From: an uncultured Collinsella sp.
Lineage (GTDB): Bacteria > Actinomycetota > Coriobacteriia > Coriobacteriales > Coriobacteriaceae
NCBI GenBank assembly: GCA_902490405.1
Contig: CABUDS010000008.1
Location: 1 to 64,000, forward strand
Length of the DNA stretch: 64,000 nucleotides
Direction: 5' to 3'
The notes under the pieces were generated by a model, which was given only the letters and a program-made list of their open reading frames with translations, did not search any database and was not told the origin of the DNA. Position 1 is the first letter of the stretch. Each line of letters starts with the position of its first letter. Shown one piece after another: positions 33,734 through 42,446 of the stretch. Position numbers and translations under genes: made by a program.

Positions 33734-33822
33734 GCGATAGGAGCTCTTGCGGGTATGGCTTGTCCGCAGGTTTATAAGTCCCGAAGAGCTCTTATCGCCC
33801 CGCCAGGATGGCGATGCGGGGC
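33734..33822 (+). other. Two overlapping hairpins upstream of the degenerate AAA regulator
   Basis: GCGATAGGAGCTCTTGCGGG (33734-33753) pairs with 33780-33798 over 19 positions with one G-T pair and one bulge. GCCCCGC (33797-33803) then pairs with GCGGGGC (33816-33822). The two share 33797-33798. It is either a read-through terminator without T-tract or a regulated leader in the 266-bp gap. Confidence 0.45.
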
Positions 33823-33947
33823 AACACCTATACTCGCAGGACGGCGCTTTCTGCCCTATAGTGTTTGGTGAGCAATATCGTTCAATTTTGAAACACTCGG
33901 TCGTGCGACCGTCGGCGGTTGCACGTCGCCGCGGACAGGGGCAAATC

Positions 33948-35165
33948 ATGGATAGCGATGCCAAGCTAAACATCTTGACCGAGGCCCTGGCTGCTGCCGG
34001 GGCCTCGGCATTGGCAATCGATGCGCGTGGGGACGTCGTGATCTCGACCATGAATGACGCGGCGCTTGAGCGGGATGTGGCGACTTTTGTCGCTGAGCGC
34101 CTCGACCGTATAGGAGACGGCGCGCGTCTGGTTATGGGGCGTGCGGGTACGCGCCTGAGCCTGACCGTTCGCCCCACCGACAAAGAGGGCGGGGGCCTTT
34201 GGGTCGTCGTGGTCCGCGAGGTGCGCGGCGCCGCGGCACATGCGGGCATCGAGTGGCTCAACGCCGACGAAGTTGAGGCCCGCTACGAATCGAGCGCGTA
34301 CGGCATCGTTGAGGGGGCGGCCTCGGTAGCTGCGCCGGTCGCCGAGAGCTACGCGCGCGGCGTGCCCCTTATGCTCGAGGGCGAGCTGGGAGCGGGTCAG
34401 GTCGAGATCGCCAAGCGCCTCTATCTGGACGGTCCTTTTGCCGATCAACCCTTTGTTGCCGTTGCGCTCGATGAGCTTACCGATCGCGGTTGGCGCCACG
34501 TGCTCAAAAGCGCCGAATCGCCGTTGTTCCAAACGGGGCTGACACTTTGCATTGAGGGCTGGAACACGGTTGGCCCCCAGCGTCTCCGCGAGCTCGTTTC
34601 CACGATGGCCGACACCGCGTTGGCGACGCGCTGCCATGTGGTGCTGACGGCGAATGACATGCCGGGCGGCAGCGAAAGTGATCAAGCTGCCTTTGTGACT
34701 GAGCGCTTCGCCTGTGCGGTGAGCGTGGCGCCGGCAATCGCCGAGCAGGGAGCCGCGTCGACGAAGGTTGCGCGCTATTTGGAATATCTCGCTGATGCAT
34801 TTGGGACGGCAGCGCCCACGCTGTCCGCCGCGGCGACGAAGACGCTCGATGCTTACCGCTGGCCGCGCAATTATCTGCAGCTCCGCGAGGTCTCGGAACG
34901 ACTGTATATATTGGTGGGGGCGGGCGCGGTGGACCGCGCTGTGGCGGAGGAAGTGCTCGCCCAAGAGGACGTGATTAAGACCGCAACCTTTGGCGCCCCG
35001 ACACTCGAAAGCGACCTGTATATCCTGCGACCGCTGGCCGATACCGAGCGAGATATCGCGCATCTGGTTGTAGATCATCTACACGGCAACCGAACCCGTG
35101 CGGCGGAGGTGCTGGGCATAAGCCGTACAACGCTGTGGCGCTTGCTGAAGGACGATGACCGTTGA
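33948..35165 (+). CDS. Degenerate NtrC-like AAA protein with Fis-type HTH
   Basis: 405 residues. N-terminal region of about 100 residues looks PAS-like (ASALAIDARGDVVIST; RLSLTVRP). The central domain follows the layout of sigma-54 activators (PFVAVALDEL, GLTLCIEGWNTV, HVVLTANDMPG), but the Walker A lysine is replaced (GELGAGQVE, Q151), the Walker B acid pair is lost and there is no GAFTGA loop. The C-terminus is a clear Fis-type helix-turn-helix (RAAEVLGISRTTLWRLLK). So it probably cannot hydrolyse ATP or open sigma-54 promoters, and may act as a repressor or sigma-70 regulator. The start at 33948 is preceded by AGGGGC; the frame is open further upstream. Confidence 0.75.
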   Translation: MDSDAKLNILTEALAAAGASALAIDARGDVVISTMNDAALERDVATFVAERLDRIGDGARLVMGRAGTRLSLTVRPTDKEGGGLWVVVVREVRGAAAHAGIEWLNADEVEARYESSAYGIVEGAASVAAPVAESYARGVPLMLEGELGAGQVEIAKRLYLDGPFADQPFVAVALDELTDRGWRHVLKSAESPLFQTGLTLCIEGWNTVGPQRLRELVSTMADTALATRCHVVLTANDMPGGSESDQAAFVTERFACAVSVAPAIAEQGAASTKVARYLEYLADAFGTAAPTLSAAATKTLDAYRWPRNYLQLREVSERLYILVGAGAVDRAVAEEVLAQEDVIKTATFGAPTLESDLYILRPLADTERDIAHLVVDHLHGNRTRAAEVLGISRTTLWRLLKDDDR

Positions 35166-35249
35166 GCGAGGCGCCCGTGACCGCGCGCGACGCGTGTGCT
35201 ACAGTCCAAAGCGTTATTGTTTCGATTTGGTTACGGCGTGCGGGGGCGT

Positions 35250-35825
35250 ATGGCTGAGACTACAAAACCGAGCCGCAGAAGGCGGAGTGCCGCGCCGGTT
35301 AACCGACGCACGACATCGGTGACGTGGGGCAAACACGCCTCGGGGTTTGATGGCTCGTTCAAGCGCACTAAATATGGCTATCCTTCGGCAAGCGCTCGCT
35401 TGGCCATGCAGGCCGAGTCCTCGTTGTGGGGCCGCAAGTGCGTGGTGGGCTCAAAGCTCAAGCACGACGGCACGCTCGGTTACATCAGCCGCGGGGCGGC
35501 TCGTCGCAGCGGACTCAATCCGGCTGGTTGGCATCGTTATGTGCCGATCGCGGTCGTCGTTGCAGTGATCGTCATCGCACTCGCTGCGCTTGGCTACGCC
35601 GGCGGCGGCGCCAACTTGGACGCGATGTTTAAATCGCCCGAGCTCGTGCATACAGGCACAGAAATTGTCGAGGGCGCTCAGACCCAGACGGGCGTCGCGC
35701 CCCAACGCGGCATCGTCGCGGCGGCCTCCACCATCGCCGACACTCAAAAGGACGAGGGCGAACAGGGCGACGGCGCCGAAACGACCCACACGAACGAAAC
35801 GACGACAACTCCATCGGCAAGATAA
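35250..35825 (+). CDS. Hypothetical single-span membrane protein
   Basis: 191 residues, not recognised. A basic N-terminal half (PSRRRRSAAPVNRRTT) contains a Gly and Ser-rich segment. One membrane segment lies at about 98-117, followed by an acidic Thr, Glu and Gln-rich tail ending ETTTTPSAR. With no signal peptide and positive residues inside, the tail probably lies outside the cell. The start at 35250 is preceded by GGGGGCG. It follows the regulator by 84 bp and could be co-transcribed. Confidence 0.6.
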   Translation: MAETTKPSRRRRSAAPVNRRTTSVTWGKHASGFDGSFKRTKYGYPSASARLAMQAESSLWGRKCVVGSKLKHDGTLGYISRGAARRSGLNPAGWHRYVPIAVVVAVIVIALAALGYAGGGANLDAMFKSPELVHTGTEIVEGAQTQTGVAPQRGIVAAASTIADTQKDEGEQGDGAETTHTNETTTTPSAR

Positions 35826-35835
35826 GTTGCGAGTG

Positions 35836-35873
35836 GGGTGGCTAAAATAGCCCCGTCCCAAATTGGCTACCCC
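35836..35873. repeat. Partial copy of a GGAACGGGGCT-type palindrome
   Basis: AAAATAGCCCCGTCCCAAAT here matches the right arm of the larger element at 48462-48530 (AAAAAGCCCCGTTCCAAAT). GGGGTGGC and GGCTACCCC flank it as imperfect arms. It lies between convergent genes. Confidence 0.5.
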
Positions 35874-35888
35874 TATGACGCTCCTGGG

Positions 35889-36410
35889 TTACCTTACGTA
35901 GACGACGTTGTCGCGGCGGGGTTTGGGCTCGGGTAGCGTGTCTTCGGCATAGCCCAGAATGCAGTGACCGACGCCGCGCAGGCTGCCGTCGGCGGGCAGG
36001 CCCCAGCTGGCCAGCAGCTCCAGGCCCTCGGGCGAGTCAAAGACCTCATGCGCGCGGTGAATCCAGCATGAGTCGACACCCAGTGCATAGGCGGCGTTGA
36101 GCAGGTTGCCCATGGCGAGCGATCCGTCTTCCAGGTGCGTGGGCACGCTGCGGTCGACCAGTACCACCACAACGGTCTTGGCGCCATAGAAGGGGTCGCT
36201 GTTGCTGCCCATGACCTGTGCGTTGAGCTGTGAGAGGCGCTCAACGGTCGCGGGGTCGGTGACGGCGACAAACGTCACCGGCTGGCGTCCCATGCCACTG
36301 GGTGCATACTGGCCGGCCTCGATAATGCGTGCGAGCTTTTCGGTCTCGACGGGACGATCACTGTATTTGCGGCAGCTGCGGCGGTGGATGAGTGCTTCGA
36401 TAGTCTCCAT
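35889..36410 (-). CDS. Nitroreductase-family protein
   Basis: 173-residue FMN-dependent NAD(P)H oxidoreductase fold. The N-terminal FMN phosphate site is HRRSCRKYSDRPV, then YAPSGMGRQP, and the family's DSCWIHRAHE segment. C-terminal GVGHCILGYAEDTLPEPKPR is typical. It acts as a homodimer on nitro compounds, quinones or flavins; the true substrate is unknown. The start at 36410 has AAGGAGACACC upstream, an ideal spacing; an in-frame upstream start adds 32 non-homologous residues. A second family member is at 59149. Confidence 0.9.
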   Translation of the reverse strand: METIEALIHRRSCRKYSDRPVETEKLARIIEAGQYAPSGMGRQPVTFVAVTDPATVERLSQLNAQVMGSNSDPFYGAKTVVVVLVDRSVPTHLEDGSLAMGNLLNAAYALGVDSCWIHRAHEVFDSPEGLELLASWGLPADGSLRGVGHCILGYAEDTLPEPKPRRDNVVYVR

Positions 36411-36556
36411 GGTGTCTCCTTGCGGTGGCGTTGCAGATGCCCCGTTCATACCCGTCGGGCTCAAACGATAGACGGTCAATTGCCCGGCCAAAAGGGTAGA
36501 TCCCAATTGGGAAAGTAGGTTTGCATAAAAGTACCTTCAGAATGTGACAAACAAAT

Positions 36557-36579
36557 GGGATGGTTAAACGTTTTATCCC
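36557..36579. promoter_or_regulatory. 23-bp palindrome in the 36411-36704 gap
   Basis: GGGAT ... ATCCC arms around AAACGTTT (36557-36579). It lies 125 bp upstream of the 96-residue gene. The AACGTTTTATCC part also appears upstream of ilvE (43198-43209). Candidate operator or shared promoter element; no protein assigned. Confidence 0.35.
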
Positions 36580-36704
36580 GTCTACCCTGCGGTTTTTTAC
36601 CACTTGCCTAAATGACGAACGCATAACCTCTGATAAAGGTTTTACTAAAGGAGTACCAACGTTTATCAATGCGCCGTGGTGGCGCCGGGCCAGGAGGTAA
36701 CATC

Positions 36705-36995
36705 ATGTTCCAGGCTGGAGATGTCGTCGAGACTGACTTCGAAGGATTTCTGAAGCTGCTGCGTTCCAAGACGCGCGCTTTTGTGACGATTGACGATCAC
36801 GAGTACTACATCACGCACACCGATGGCTATTGGCGTGTTCAGGATTGCGAGGCCCTCAACGACAAGGGCCACTTTACTGACTGCTCCGAGCTGGTCAACA
36901 CGGTCTGCGAGGTCGTCGAGCTGCCGTGGATTGCCGGCAAGAGCCTGCATGACAGCTTCTCGGGCGCCACGGTCTACGAGGCCGTCGCCGCCTAA
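36705..36995 (+). CDS. Small conserved-looking hypothetical protein
   Basis: 96 residues, acidic, with no membrane segment. It begins MFQAGDVVETDFEGFLKLL and contains FVTIDDHEYYITHTDGYWRV, which suggests a small beta-rich domain of about two sheets. I do not recognise the family. A perfect AGGAGG lies 7 bp before the ATG at 36705 and a good terminator follows, so it is expressed as a single gene. Three cysteines (about residues 45, 57 and 65) are widely spaced with no metal-site pattern. Confidence 0.7.
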   Translation: MFQAGDVVETDFEGFLKLLRSKTRAFVTIDDHEYYITHTDGYWRVQDCEALNDKGHFTDCSELVNTVCEVVELPWIAGKSLHDSFSGATVYEAVAA

Positions 36996-37021
36996 CAGGC
37001 AATAAAACCCGATTTTCACGT

Positions 37022-37057
37022 GACCGCTGGCGCCGCCCCCGCGCCGGCGGTCTTTTT
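37022..37057 (+). terminator. Terminator after the 96-residue gene
   Basis: A 12-bp stem GACCGCTGGCGC/GCGCCGGCGGTC (37022-37033 with 37041-37052, one G-T pair) followed by TTTTT. Confidence 0.92.
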
Positions 37058-37100
37058 CTGCCGATAGGCCATAAAAGTGCAAGCATTTGCGGAGAGCCTG

Positions 37101-37161
37101 TTGACGATAGTCAAAACTCGGACTAATCTAGAGATATAAAATTGGTCAAAAATCGGACAAT
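37101..37161 (+). promoter_or_regulatory. Promoter and direct-repeat operator of the MarR-ABC operon
   Basis: TTGACG (37101-37106) and TAATCT (37124-37129) have a 17-bp spacer. GTCAAAACTCGGACTAAT (37110-37127) lies across this promoter and GTCAAAAATCGGACAAT (37145-37161) lies just downstream. The two form a direct repeat 35 bp apart. This placement would suit autorepression by the MarR protein encoded next. Confidence 0.6.
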
Positions 37162-37176
37162 CGAATGGTGGGATAG

Positions 37177-37677
37177 ATGAATAGTGCGGTTACGCTGGTC
37201 GACTTCGACCGGTTGCTTAATGGACTCGACCATATCTATTCGGAGTTCTCGCGCGCCTGCGGTCTTTCGGACTGCGCTTACTGGATGCTCGTCGATACCA
37301 GCACGGCGGGCGGCAGCGTCGCCGTAAGCCGTCTGACAAGCGAATGGTTCTACAGCAAACAGACCATCAACTCGGCAATCAAGACGCTTAGGGCGCGAGG
37401 GCTTGCGACGTTGGAGTTTGCCGAGGGCAGTCGTAAGAACAAGGTTGTGCGACTGACCGCAGAAGGTATGCAGTTTGCCAAGCGCTACGCGTTGCCGGCG
37501 CAAAAAGCCGAGCAACAGGCATTCGAGGCGCTCGAGCCGTGGGAACAGCGCGAGATCATGCGCTTGGTCGGTAAGTTCTCCCATGTTCTTAACGAAGAGT
37601 GCGAGGCATTTAAACGGCAAGTTGCCGCCGAGAACGAGGCTGACGATAAGGGCGAGGGGGAGACATGCGACTCTTAA
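37177..37677 (+). CDS. MarR-family regulator
   Basis: 166-residue winged-helix dimeric regulator. The recognition region is SRLTSEWFYSKQTINSAIKT with wing FAEGSRKNKVVRLTAEG; flanking helices form the dimer interface. It is the first gene of an operon with a heterodimeric ABC exporter and overlaps the next gene by 13 bp, so it probably represses the exporter and is released by an exported compound. The acidic C-terminal tail (ENEADDKGEGET) is unusual for the family but short. Confidence 0.88.
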   Translation: MNSAVTLVDFDRLLNGLDHIYSEFSRACGLSDCAYWMLVDTSTAGGSVAVSRLTSEWFYSKQTINSAIKTLRARGLATLEFAEGSRKNKVVRLTAEGMQFAKRYALPAQKAEQQAFEALEPWEQREIMRLVGKFSHVLNEECEAFKRQVAAENEADDKGEGETCDS

Positions 37678-39401
37678 TGAGGTTTATGAGGCCGTACCGC
37701 GGTCTGATCGCGGTGACGCTGCTGGTGCTGCTAATCGACAACGTCGGCACGCTGTTGGTGCCTACAATGTTGGCGAATATGGTCAATACCGGTATCACGA
37801 CGGGTGATGTCGACTACATCTTGCGCAACGGTCTGTACATGCTCATCGCGACCGGCATGGCCAGCGGCGGCGCGGTGCTGGGCTGCTATCTTTCGGCCCG
37901 TCTGGCCGCCAACGTGGCCTGCGATATCCGCAATGCCGTGTACGACAAGTCGCTCGAGCTGTCCGCCAGCGACTTTGAGCGCTTTGGCACGGGTTCGATG
38001 ATCACGCGCTCGCTCAACGACATCAACGTGATCCAGCAGGCCATTCTGCAGACGATTCAGTTGGTGCTGCCGGTGCCGTTCTTGGCCGTCGCGGGCATCA
38101 TCTTTGCCTGGTTTATCGATCCTGCCATGGGCACGCTGCTGGGCGTGGTCGTTGCGATCGTGCTGGTGGCGGCGGTCTTTACGGTGGCTAACGCCGCGCC
38201 GATTTTTATGCGCCTTCAGAGTTTTATCGACCGCATGAACGTGGTGCTGCGCGAGAACATCGTGGGCGTGCGCGTCATCCGCGCATTTAACAAGGAGCGC
38301 CACGAGGAGCAGCGCCTGGACGAGGTGTTTAGCGATTACGCGGCCAATGCCATCAAGGTCAACCACCTGTTTGTGGGTCTCGACAGCTCCAGCTTCTTTT
38401 TGATGAACATCGCCGAGGTGGCGGTGCTGTGGGTGGGCGGCAACCGCGTGGGCGTCCATGCCATGCAAATCGGCAGCATCTCGGCCGTGCTGGAGTACGC
38501 GATCCTGATCCTGTTCTTTGTGATGATGGCGCAGATGGTGGTGCTGACGCTCCCGCGCGCCGCGGCGTGTCTCAACCGCGCGCAGCAGGTGCTCGAAATC
38601 GAGCCGAGCATCGTCGATGGCCAGCGTACGCTTGATGCGGCCGCGTCCGACTCAAAGGACGGGGCTGATGCGGTTGCCGTGTTCGATCATATGTCGTTTC
38701 GCTTTGACGACGCCGACGAGGACACGCTGTGCGATCTGAACTTTACCTGTCGTCGCGGTCAGACGACAGCGATTGTGGGCTCGACGGGCTCGGGCAAGTC
38801 GACGGTGGCAAAGCTTCTGTTGCGCTTCCACGATGCCACGAAGGGCGCCATTCGCCTGAACGGCGTCGATCTGCGCGACCTTTCGCAAGACGACATCCGC
38901 GGGCGTATCGCCTATGTGCCGCAGAAGGCATGGCTGTTCTCGGGTACCGTGGCAAGCAATCTGCGCTTTGGCAACGAAGACGCGACCGAGGCTGACATGC
39001 TCCATGCGCTCCAGGTTGCCCAGAGCACCTTTGTACTCGATCAACCGCAGGGGCTCGACACTCCGGTGGCGCAGGGCGGTACGAACTTTTCGGGCGGCCA
39101 GCGCCAGCGTTTGGCAATCGCCCGCGCACTCATGAAGCGCGCCGACCTGTATATCTTCGACGACAGTTTTTCGGCCCTGGACTTTAAGACCGATGCGGCG
39201 CTGCGCCATGCGCTGCAGGACGAGACGTGCGATGCCGCGGTGCTCATCATCGCCCAGCGCATCTCGACTATTTTGCATGCCGATCAGATCGTGGTGCTCA
39301 AGGACGGCGAGATCGTGGGCCTGGGCACGCACGCGGAGCTCATGAAAACCTGTGAGGTGTACCGCGCTATCGCGGAATCGCAGATGAAGGGAGGTGAGTA
39401 G
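37665..39401 (+). CDS. Heterodimeric ABC exporter subunit A (degenerate site)
   Basis: 578 residues, with six membrane spans in the first 310 residues and an ATPase domain after about 340. Walker A is GSTGSGKSTVAKLLL and signature FSGGQRQRLAIARAL. The residue after Walker B is Asp, not Glu (YIFDDSFSALD), the mark of the non-catalytic partner in heterodimeric exporters such as LmrC/D, TM287/288 or BmrC/D. It overlaps the MarR gene and is followed at once by its partner. Probably exports drugs, peptides or lipids; substrate unknown. Confidence 0.92.
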   Translation: MRLLMRFMRPYRGLIAVTLLVLLIDNVGTLLVPTMLANMVNTGITTGDVDYILRNGLYMLIATGMASGGAVLGCYLSARLAANVACDIRNAVYDKSLELSASDFERFGTGSMITRSLNDINVIQQAILQTIQLVLPVPFLAVAGIIFAWFIDPAMGTLLGVVVAIVLVAAVFTVANAAPIFMRLQSFIDRMNVVLRENIVGVRVIRAFNKERHEEQRLDEVFSDYAANAIKVNHLFVGLDSSSFFLMNIAEVAVLWVGGNRVGVHAMQIGSISAVLEYAILILFFVMMAQMVVLTLPRAAACLNRAQQVLEIEPSIVDGQRTLDAAASDSKDGADAVAVFDHMSFRFDDADEDTLCDLNFTCRRGQTTAIVGSTGSGKSTVAKLLLRFHDATKGAIRLNGVDLRDLSQDDIRGRIAYVPQKAWLFSGTVASNLRFGNEDATEADMLHALQVAQSTFVLDQPQGLDTPVAQGGTNFSGGQRQRLAIARALMKRADLYIFDDSFSALDFKTDAALRHALQDETCDAAVLIIAQRISTILHADQIVVLKDGEIVGLGTHAELMKTCEVYRAIAESQMKGGE

Positions 39402-39402
39402 C

Positions 39403-41403
39403 ATGACCGAGGAGCTCAAGAAGCAGGGCATCGCCGATGACGCCGCGGTTGCAGAGACAGTCGAGGAGGCGGGCGCCACGCCCGGCCTGGACGAAGCCGC
39501 CAAGGCGGCGGAGCGCGAGGCTCGCCGCCAGGCGCTCTACGAGGAAAACGAGCGCGCCGAGGACGAGCGCGCCCGCGCCGAGGCAGAGCGCATGCGCGAC
39601 GTTGACGACGAGGACGAGGACGAGACGCCCCGGGATACCTGGGCGACGGTGCGCCGCTTGTGGGGCGAGGCCGCCGGCGACCATTGGCGCTTTTACATCG
39701 TGTTTGCGAGCATCGTGTTCTACGTCATCTTTAACACCGCCGCGCCGGCGTACAGCGCTCACGTCATCGACGAGCTGTGGGGGCATATGCAGGTGGCGTT
39801 TGCCAACGGAACCACCTTCAACATCACCTGGGAGAACTGCGGCAAGACCATCTTCGTCTACTTTATGATCTGGACTGCCGCTGCCTCGTTCTATGCGCTC
39901 CAGAGCTTTTTGATGTCGAGCGTGGCCGAACGCCTCAACCTGCGTCTACGCAACCGCATCGCACAAAAGCTCAATCTTCTGCCGCTTGCCTTCTTTGACG
40001 CGCATCGTCCCGGTGAGGTCGTCAGCCGTGCGACCAACGACTTGGACAAGATGTCCGAGAGCATGCAGCGCGGATTGCTGCAGCTGCTTGTGTCGATCGG
40101 CACCGTGACGGGTGCCATCATCATGATGTTCGTCTATAGCGTTAAGCTCACGCTCGTCTTTTTGGGCTTCACGGCCCTGTCGCTGCTGGTGACCAAAGTG
40201 GTCTCGCGCCGCACACATGACGTGACCGGCGAGCGCCAGGAGTGGGTGTCCAAAATCACGAGCGCGGTCGAGGAGGGCTACTCGGGCCGTCTGGTGATTC
40301 GCGCATTCAACCGCGAGCACCAGAGCTCTGCCGAGGTGCACGAGGCCTCGGGCGAGCTGGCGCGCGTGAGCACCAAGGCCGACTTTATGATCAATGCCGT
40401 CGGCCCTGCGGTGCGCTTTATCGGCCGTTTGGCGCAGATCGTGATCGCGCTGGTGGGCTGCAGCATGCTGGTTGCCGGTCACATGACCGTCGGCGTGTTC
40501 CAGGCGTTCTTCCAGTTTATCTACGAGGCGTCCGAACCCATGACGCAGCTGTCGTTTACCTTTAACTCGCTGCAGAGCGCGCTGGCGAGTGCGGAACGCG
40601 TGTTCGACCTGCTCGATGAGCCCGAGATGGAGGCCGATCCGCTGCCGGACGAGGCCGCCAAGCTGCCGGGTCGCGTTGAGGGTCGCGTCTCTTTTGAGCA
40701 CGTGCGCTTTGGTTATTCGCCCGACAAGCCGCTTATGCGCGACGTGTCGTTTACCGCCGAGCCGGGCCAGAAGATTGCCGTGGTGGGAACCACGGGCGCA
40801 GGCAAGACGACGCTCATCAACCTGCTCATGCGCTTTTACGAGATCGACGGTGGCCGCATTACGCTCGACGGTGTGGATACGAGCCGCATGGATCGCGGCG
40901 AGCTACGTCAGCAGTTTGGCATGGTGCTGCAAGACGCCTGGCTGTTCGACGGCACGATTGCCGAGAACATCGCCTACGGCTGCCCCGAGGCGACGCACGA
41001 TGAGATCGTGGCGGCCGCACGCGCCGCGCAGGTCGACTTCTTTGTGCGTACCATGCCGCAGGGCTACGACACGCGCGTGGCCAACGATGCCGAAAGCATC
41101 AGCCAGGGCCAGCGTCAGCTGCTGACCATCGCACGCGTGCTGCTCAACAACCCGGCGATTCTCATCCTGGACGAGGCGACGTCGAGCGTGGACACGCGCA
41201 CCGAGCTTGCCATCGGCCGTGCCATGGACGCGCTTATGCGCGGGCGCACGAGCTTTGTGATCGCGCATCGCCTGTCGACGATCGTGGACGCCGACCTGAT
41301 CTTGGTCATGGACCACGGCAACATTATCGAGCAGGGCACGCATAAGGAGCTGCTCGCAGCCGAGGGCGCTTATGCCGACCTCTATCTGAGTCAGTTCGCA
41401 TAA
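39403..41403 (+). CDS. Heterodimeric ABC exporter subunit B
   Basis: 666 residues. An unusual acidic, Ala and Glu-rich extension of about 85 residues (EEAGATPGLDEAAKAAEREA; RAEAERMRDVDDEDEDET) precedes the six-span membrane domain. The ATPase has Walker A GTTGAGKTTLINLLM, a canonical Walker B with Glu (LILDEATSSVD) and a changed signature (ISQGQRQLL). It therefore supplies the catalytic Glu while its partner supplies the intact LSGGQ, as expected for a heterodimer. The extension may be a cytoplasmic coil. GGGAGG is 10 bp before the start at 39403. Confidence 0.92.
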   Translation: MTEELKKQGIADDAAVAETVEEAGATPGLDEAAKAAEREARRQALYEENERAEDERARAEAERMRDVDDEDEDETPRDTWATVRRLWGEAAGDHWRFYIVFASIVFYVIFNTAAPAYSAHVIDELWGHMQVAFANGTTFNITWENCGKTIFVYFMIWTAAASFYALQSFLMSSVAERLNLRLRNRIAQKLNLLPLAFFDAHRPGEVVSRATNDLDKMSESMQRGLLQLLVSIGTVTGAIIMMFVYSVKLTLVFLGFTALSLLVTKVVSRRTHDVTGERQEWVSKITSAVEEGYSGRLVIRAFNREHQSSAEVHEASGELARVSTKADFMINAVGPAVRFIGRLAQIVIALVGCSMLVAGHMTVGVFQAFFQFIYEASEPMTQLSFTFNSLQSALASAERVFDLLDEPEMEADPLPDEAAKLPGRVEGRVSFEHVRFGYSPDKPLMRDVSFTAEPGQKIAVVGTTGAGKTTLINLLMRFYEIDGGRITLDGVDTSRMDRGELRQQFGMVLQDAWLFDGTIAENIAYGCPEATHDEIVAAARAAQVDFFVRTMPQGYDTRVANDAESISQGQRQLLTIARVLLNNPAILILDEATSSVDTRTELAIGRAMDALMRGRTSFVIAHRLSTIVDADLILVMDHGNIIEQGTHKELLAAEGAYADLYLSQFA

Positions 41404-41434
41404 TGTGACAAAGGGACAGTCCCGCATGTCACAT
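41403..41434. repeat. GTGACAAAGGGAC palindrome, copy 1
   Basis: ATGTGACA ... TGTCACAT arms with GGGACAGTCCC at the centre, right at the end of the exporter gene. It belongs to the same family as the perfect 33-bp palindrome at 60021-60053. Confidence 0.7.
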
Positions 41435-41443
41435 CAAAAAGAA

Positions 41444-41480
41444 AGGCGCGCCGGGGATGAATTCCCTGGCGCGCCTTTTT
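41444..41480. terminator. Terminator between exporter and cysE
   Basis: AGGCGCGCC/GGCGCGCCT (41444-41452 with 41468-41476), extended by GGG/CCC, then TTTT. Convergent genes share it. Confidence 0.88.
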
Positions 41481-41517
41481 GCGTTGATGCCGATGTCGTT
41501 TTGTGCCGCTTGCGTTC

Positions 41518-42222
41518 CTAGCGCTCGTCCACGAGCTTGGCGACGAGGGCTTTGAGCTCGGCCACCTCTCGCTCGAGTTCTTTGACGCGGCGGGCGTTCT
41601 CGGTGATGCCTTGGCGGTTGAGGGCACTCTGCTCGGCAGCGTCATCGGGCATGTACTCGCGATGCTGCTTGGCGTCGAAGCTCTCCTCGAACACGCGGCA
41701 GCCGTTGCGCTTGATGATGCGTCCCGGCACGCCCACGACGGTGCAGTTGTCGGGCACGTCCTTGACGACAACCGAGTTGCCGCCGATTTTGACGTTGTTG
41801 CCGATGCGAATGTTGCCGAGCACCTTGGCGCCCGTGCCCACGGTGACGTTGTTGCCCAGGGTGGGGTGGCGCTTGCCGGTCTCGTTGCCGGTGCCGCCGA
41901 GCGTAACGCCCTGGTAGAGCACGCAGTTGTCGCCCACGACGGTGGTTTCGCCGATGACGACGCCCATGGCGTGGTCGATAAAGAAGTGCTTGCCAATCTG
42001 CGCGGCAGGGTGAATCTCGACGCCGGTGATATGACGGGTGAGCTGCGAGAGCACACGGGCGAGCGATCGGTGGCCGTGCTCCCAGAGCCAATGCTCGGGT
42101 ACGTGGTTCCACTTGGCGTGAAGACCGGGGTACGAAAGGAAAATGACCAGACCGTTTTGCGCGGCGGGGTCCTGTGCCTGGACGGTCTTGATGTCCTCGC
42201 GAATGGTATTGATAAAGCTCAC
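41518..42222 (-). CDS. cysE: Serine O-acetyltransferase
   Basis: Acetylates serine with acetyl-CoA, first step of cysteine synthesis. 234 residues with a left-handed beta-helix formed by hexapeptide repeats. HPAAQIGKHFFIDHAMGVVI and GETTVVGDNCVLYQGVTLGG are diagnostic, with the catalytic His and Asp. A short N-terminal helix region and a C-terminal charged coiled coil (ENARRVKELEREVAELKALV) follow. The start is a GTG at 42222 with GGGAGGG upstream; an ATG 75 bp earlier lacks one. The tail after about residue 180 is longer than in E. coli CysE, as in the EpsC branch. Confidence 0.92.
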   Translation of the reverse strand: MSFINTIREDIKTVQAQDPAAQNGLVIFLSYPGLHAKWNHVPEHWLWEHGHRSLARVLSQLTRHITGVEIHPAAQIGKHFFIDHAMGVVIGETTVVGDNCVLYQGVTLGGTGNETGKRHPTLGNNVTVGTGAKVLGNIRIGNNVKIGGNSVVVKDVPDNCTVVGVPGRIIKRNGCRVFEESFDAKQHREYMPDDAAEQSALNRQGITENARRVKELEREVAELKALVAKLVDER

Positions 42223-42446
42223 CGGCCGCCCTCCCTTAGCGCCATGGCAATGCGACTCAATAAAGTATAGCGATTCGCTAGGGATTAGGAAGAGCAATCT
42301 TCCACGGCTTAGCGTGACAGATGTCAGTTATGCATACTTGCTGGTAATGGAGTCATGCTTTTGTGCGGTCGTGTGCATGGCCGCGCCGCAACCGTATACT
42401 GGTCAACTTGGACGTATCCGCGCCCACAACTGAGAGGTTTTACTTC

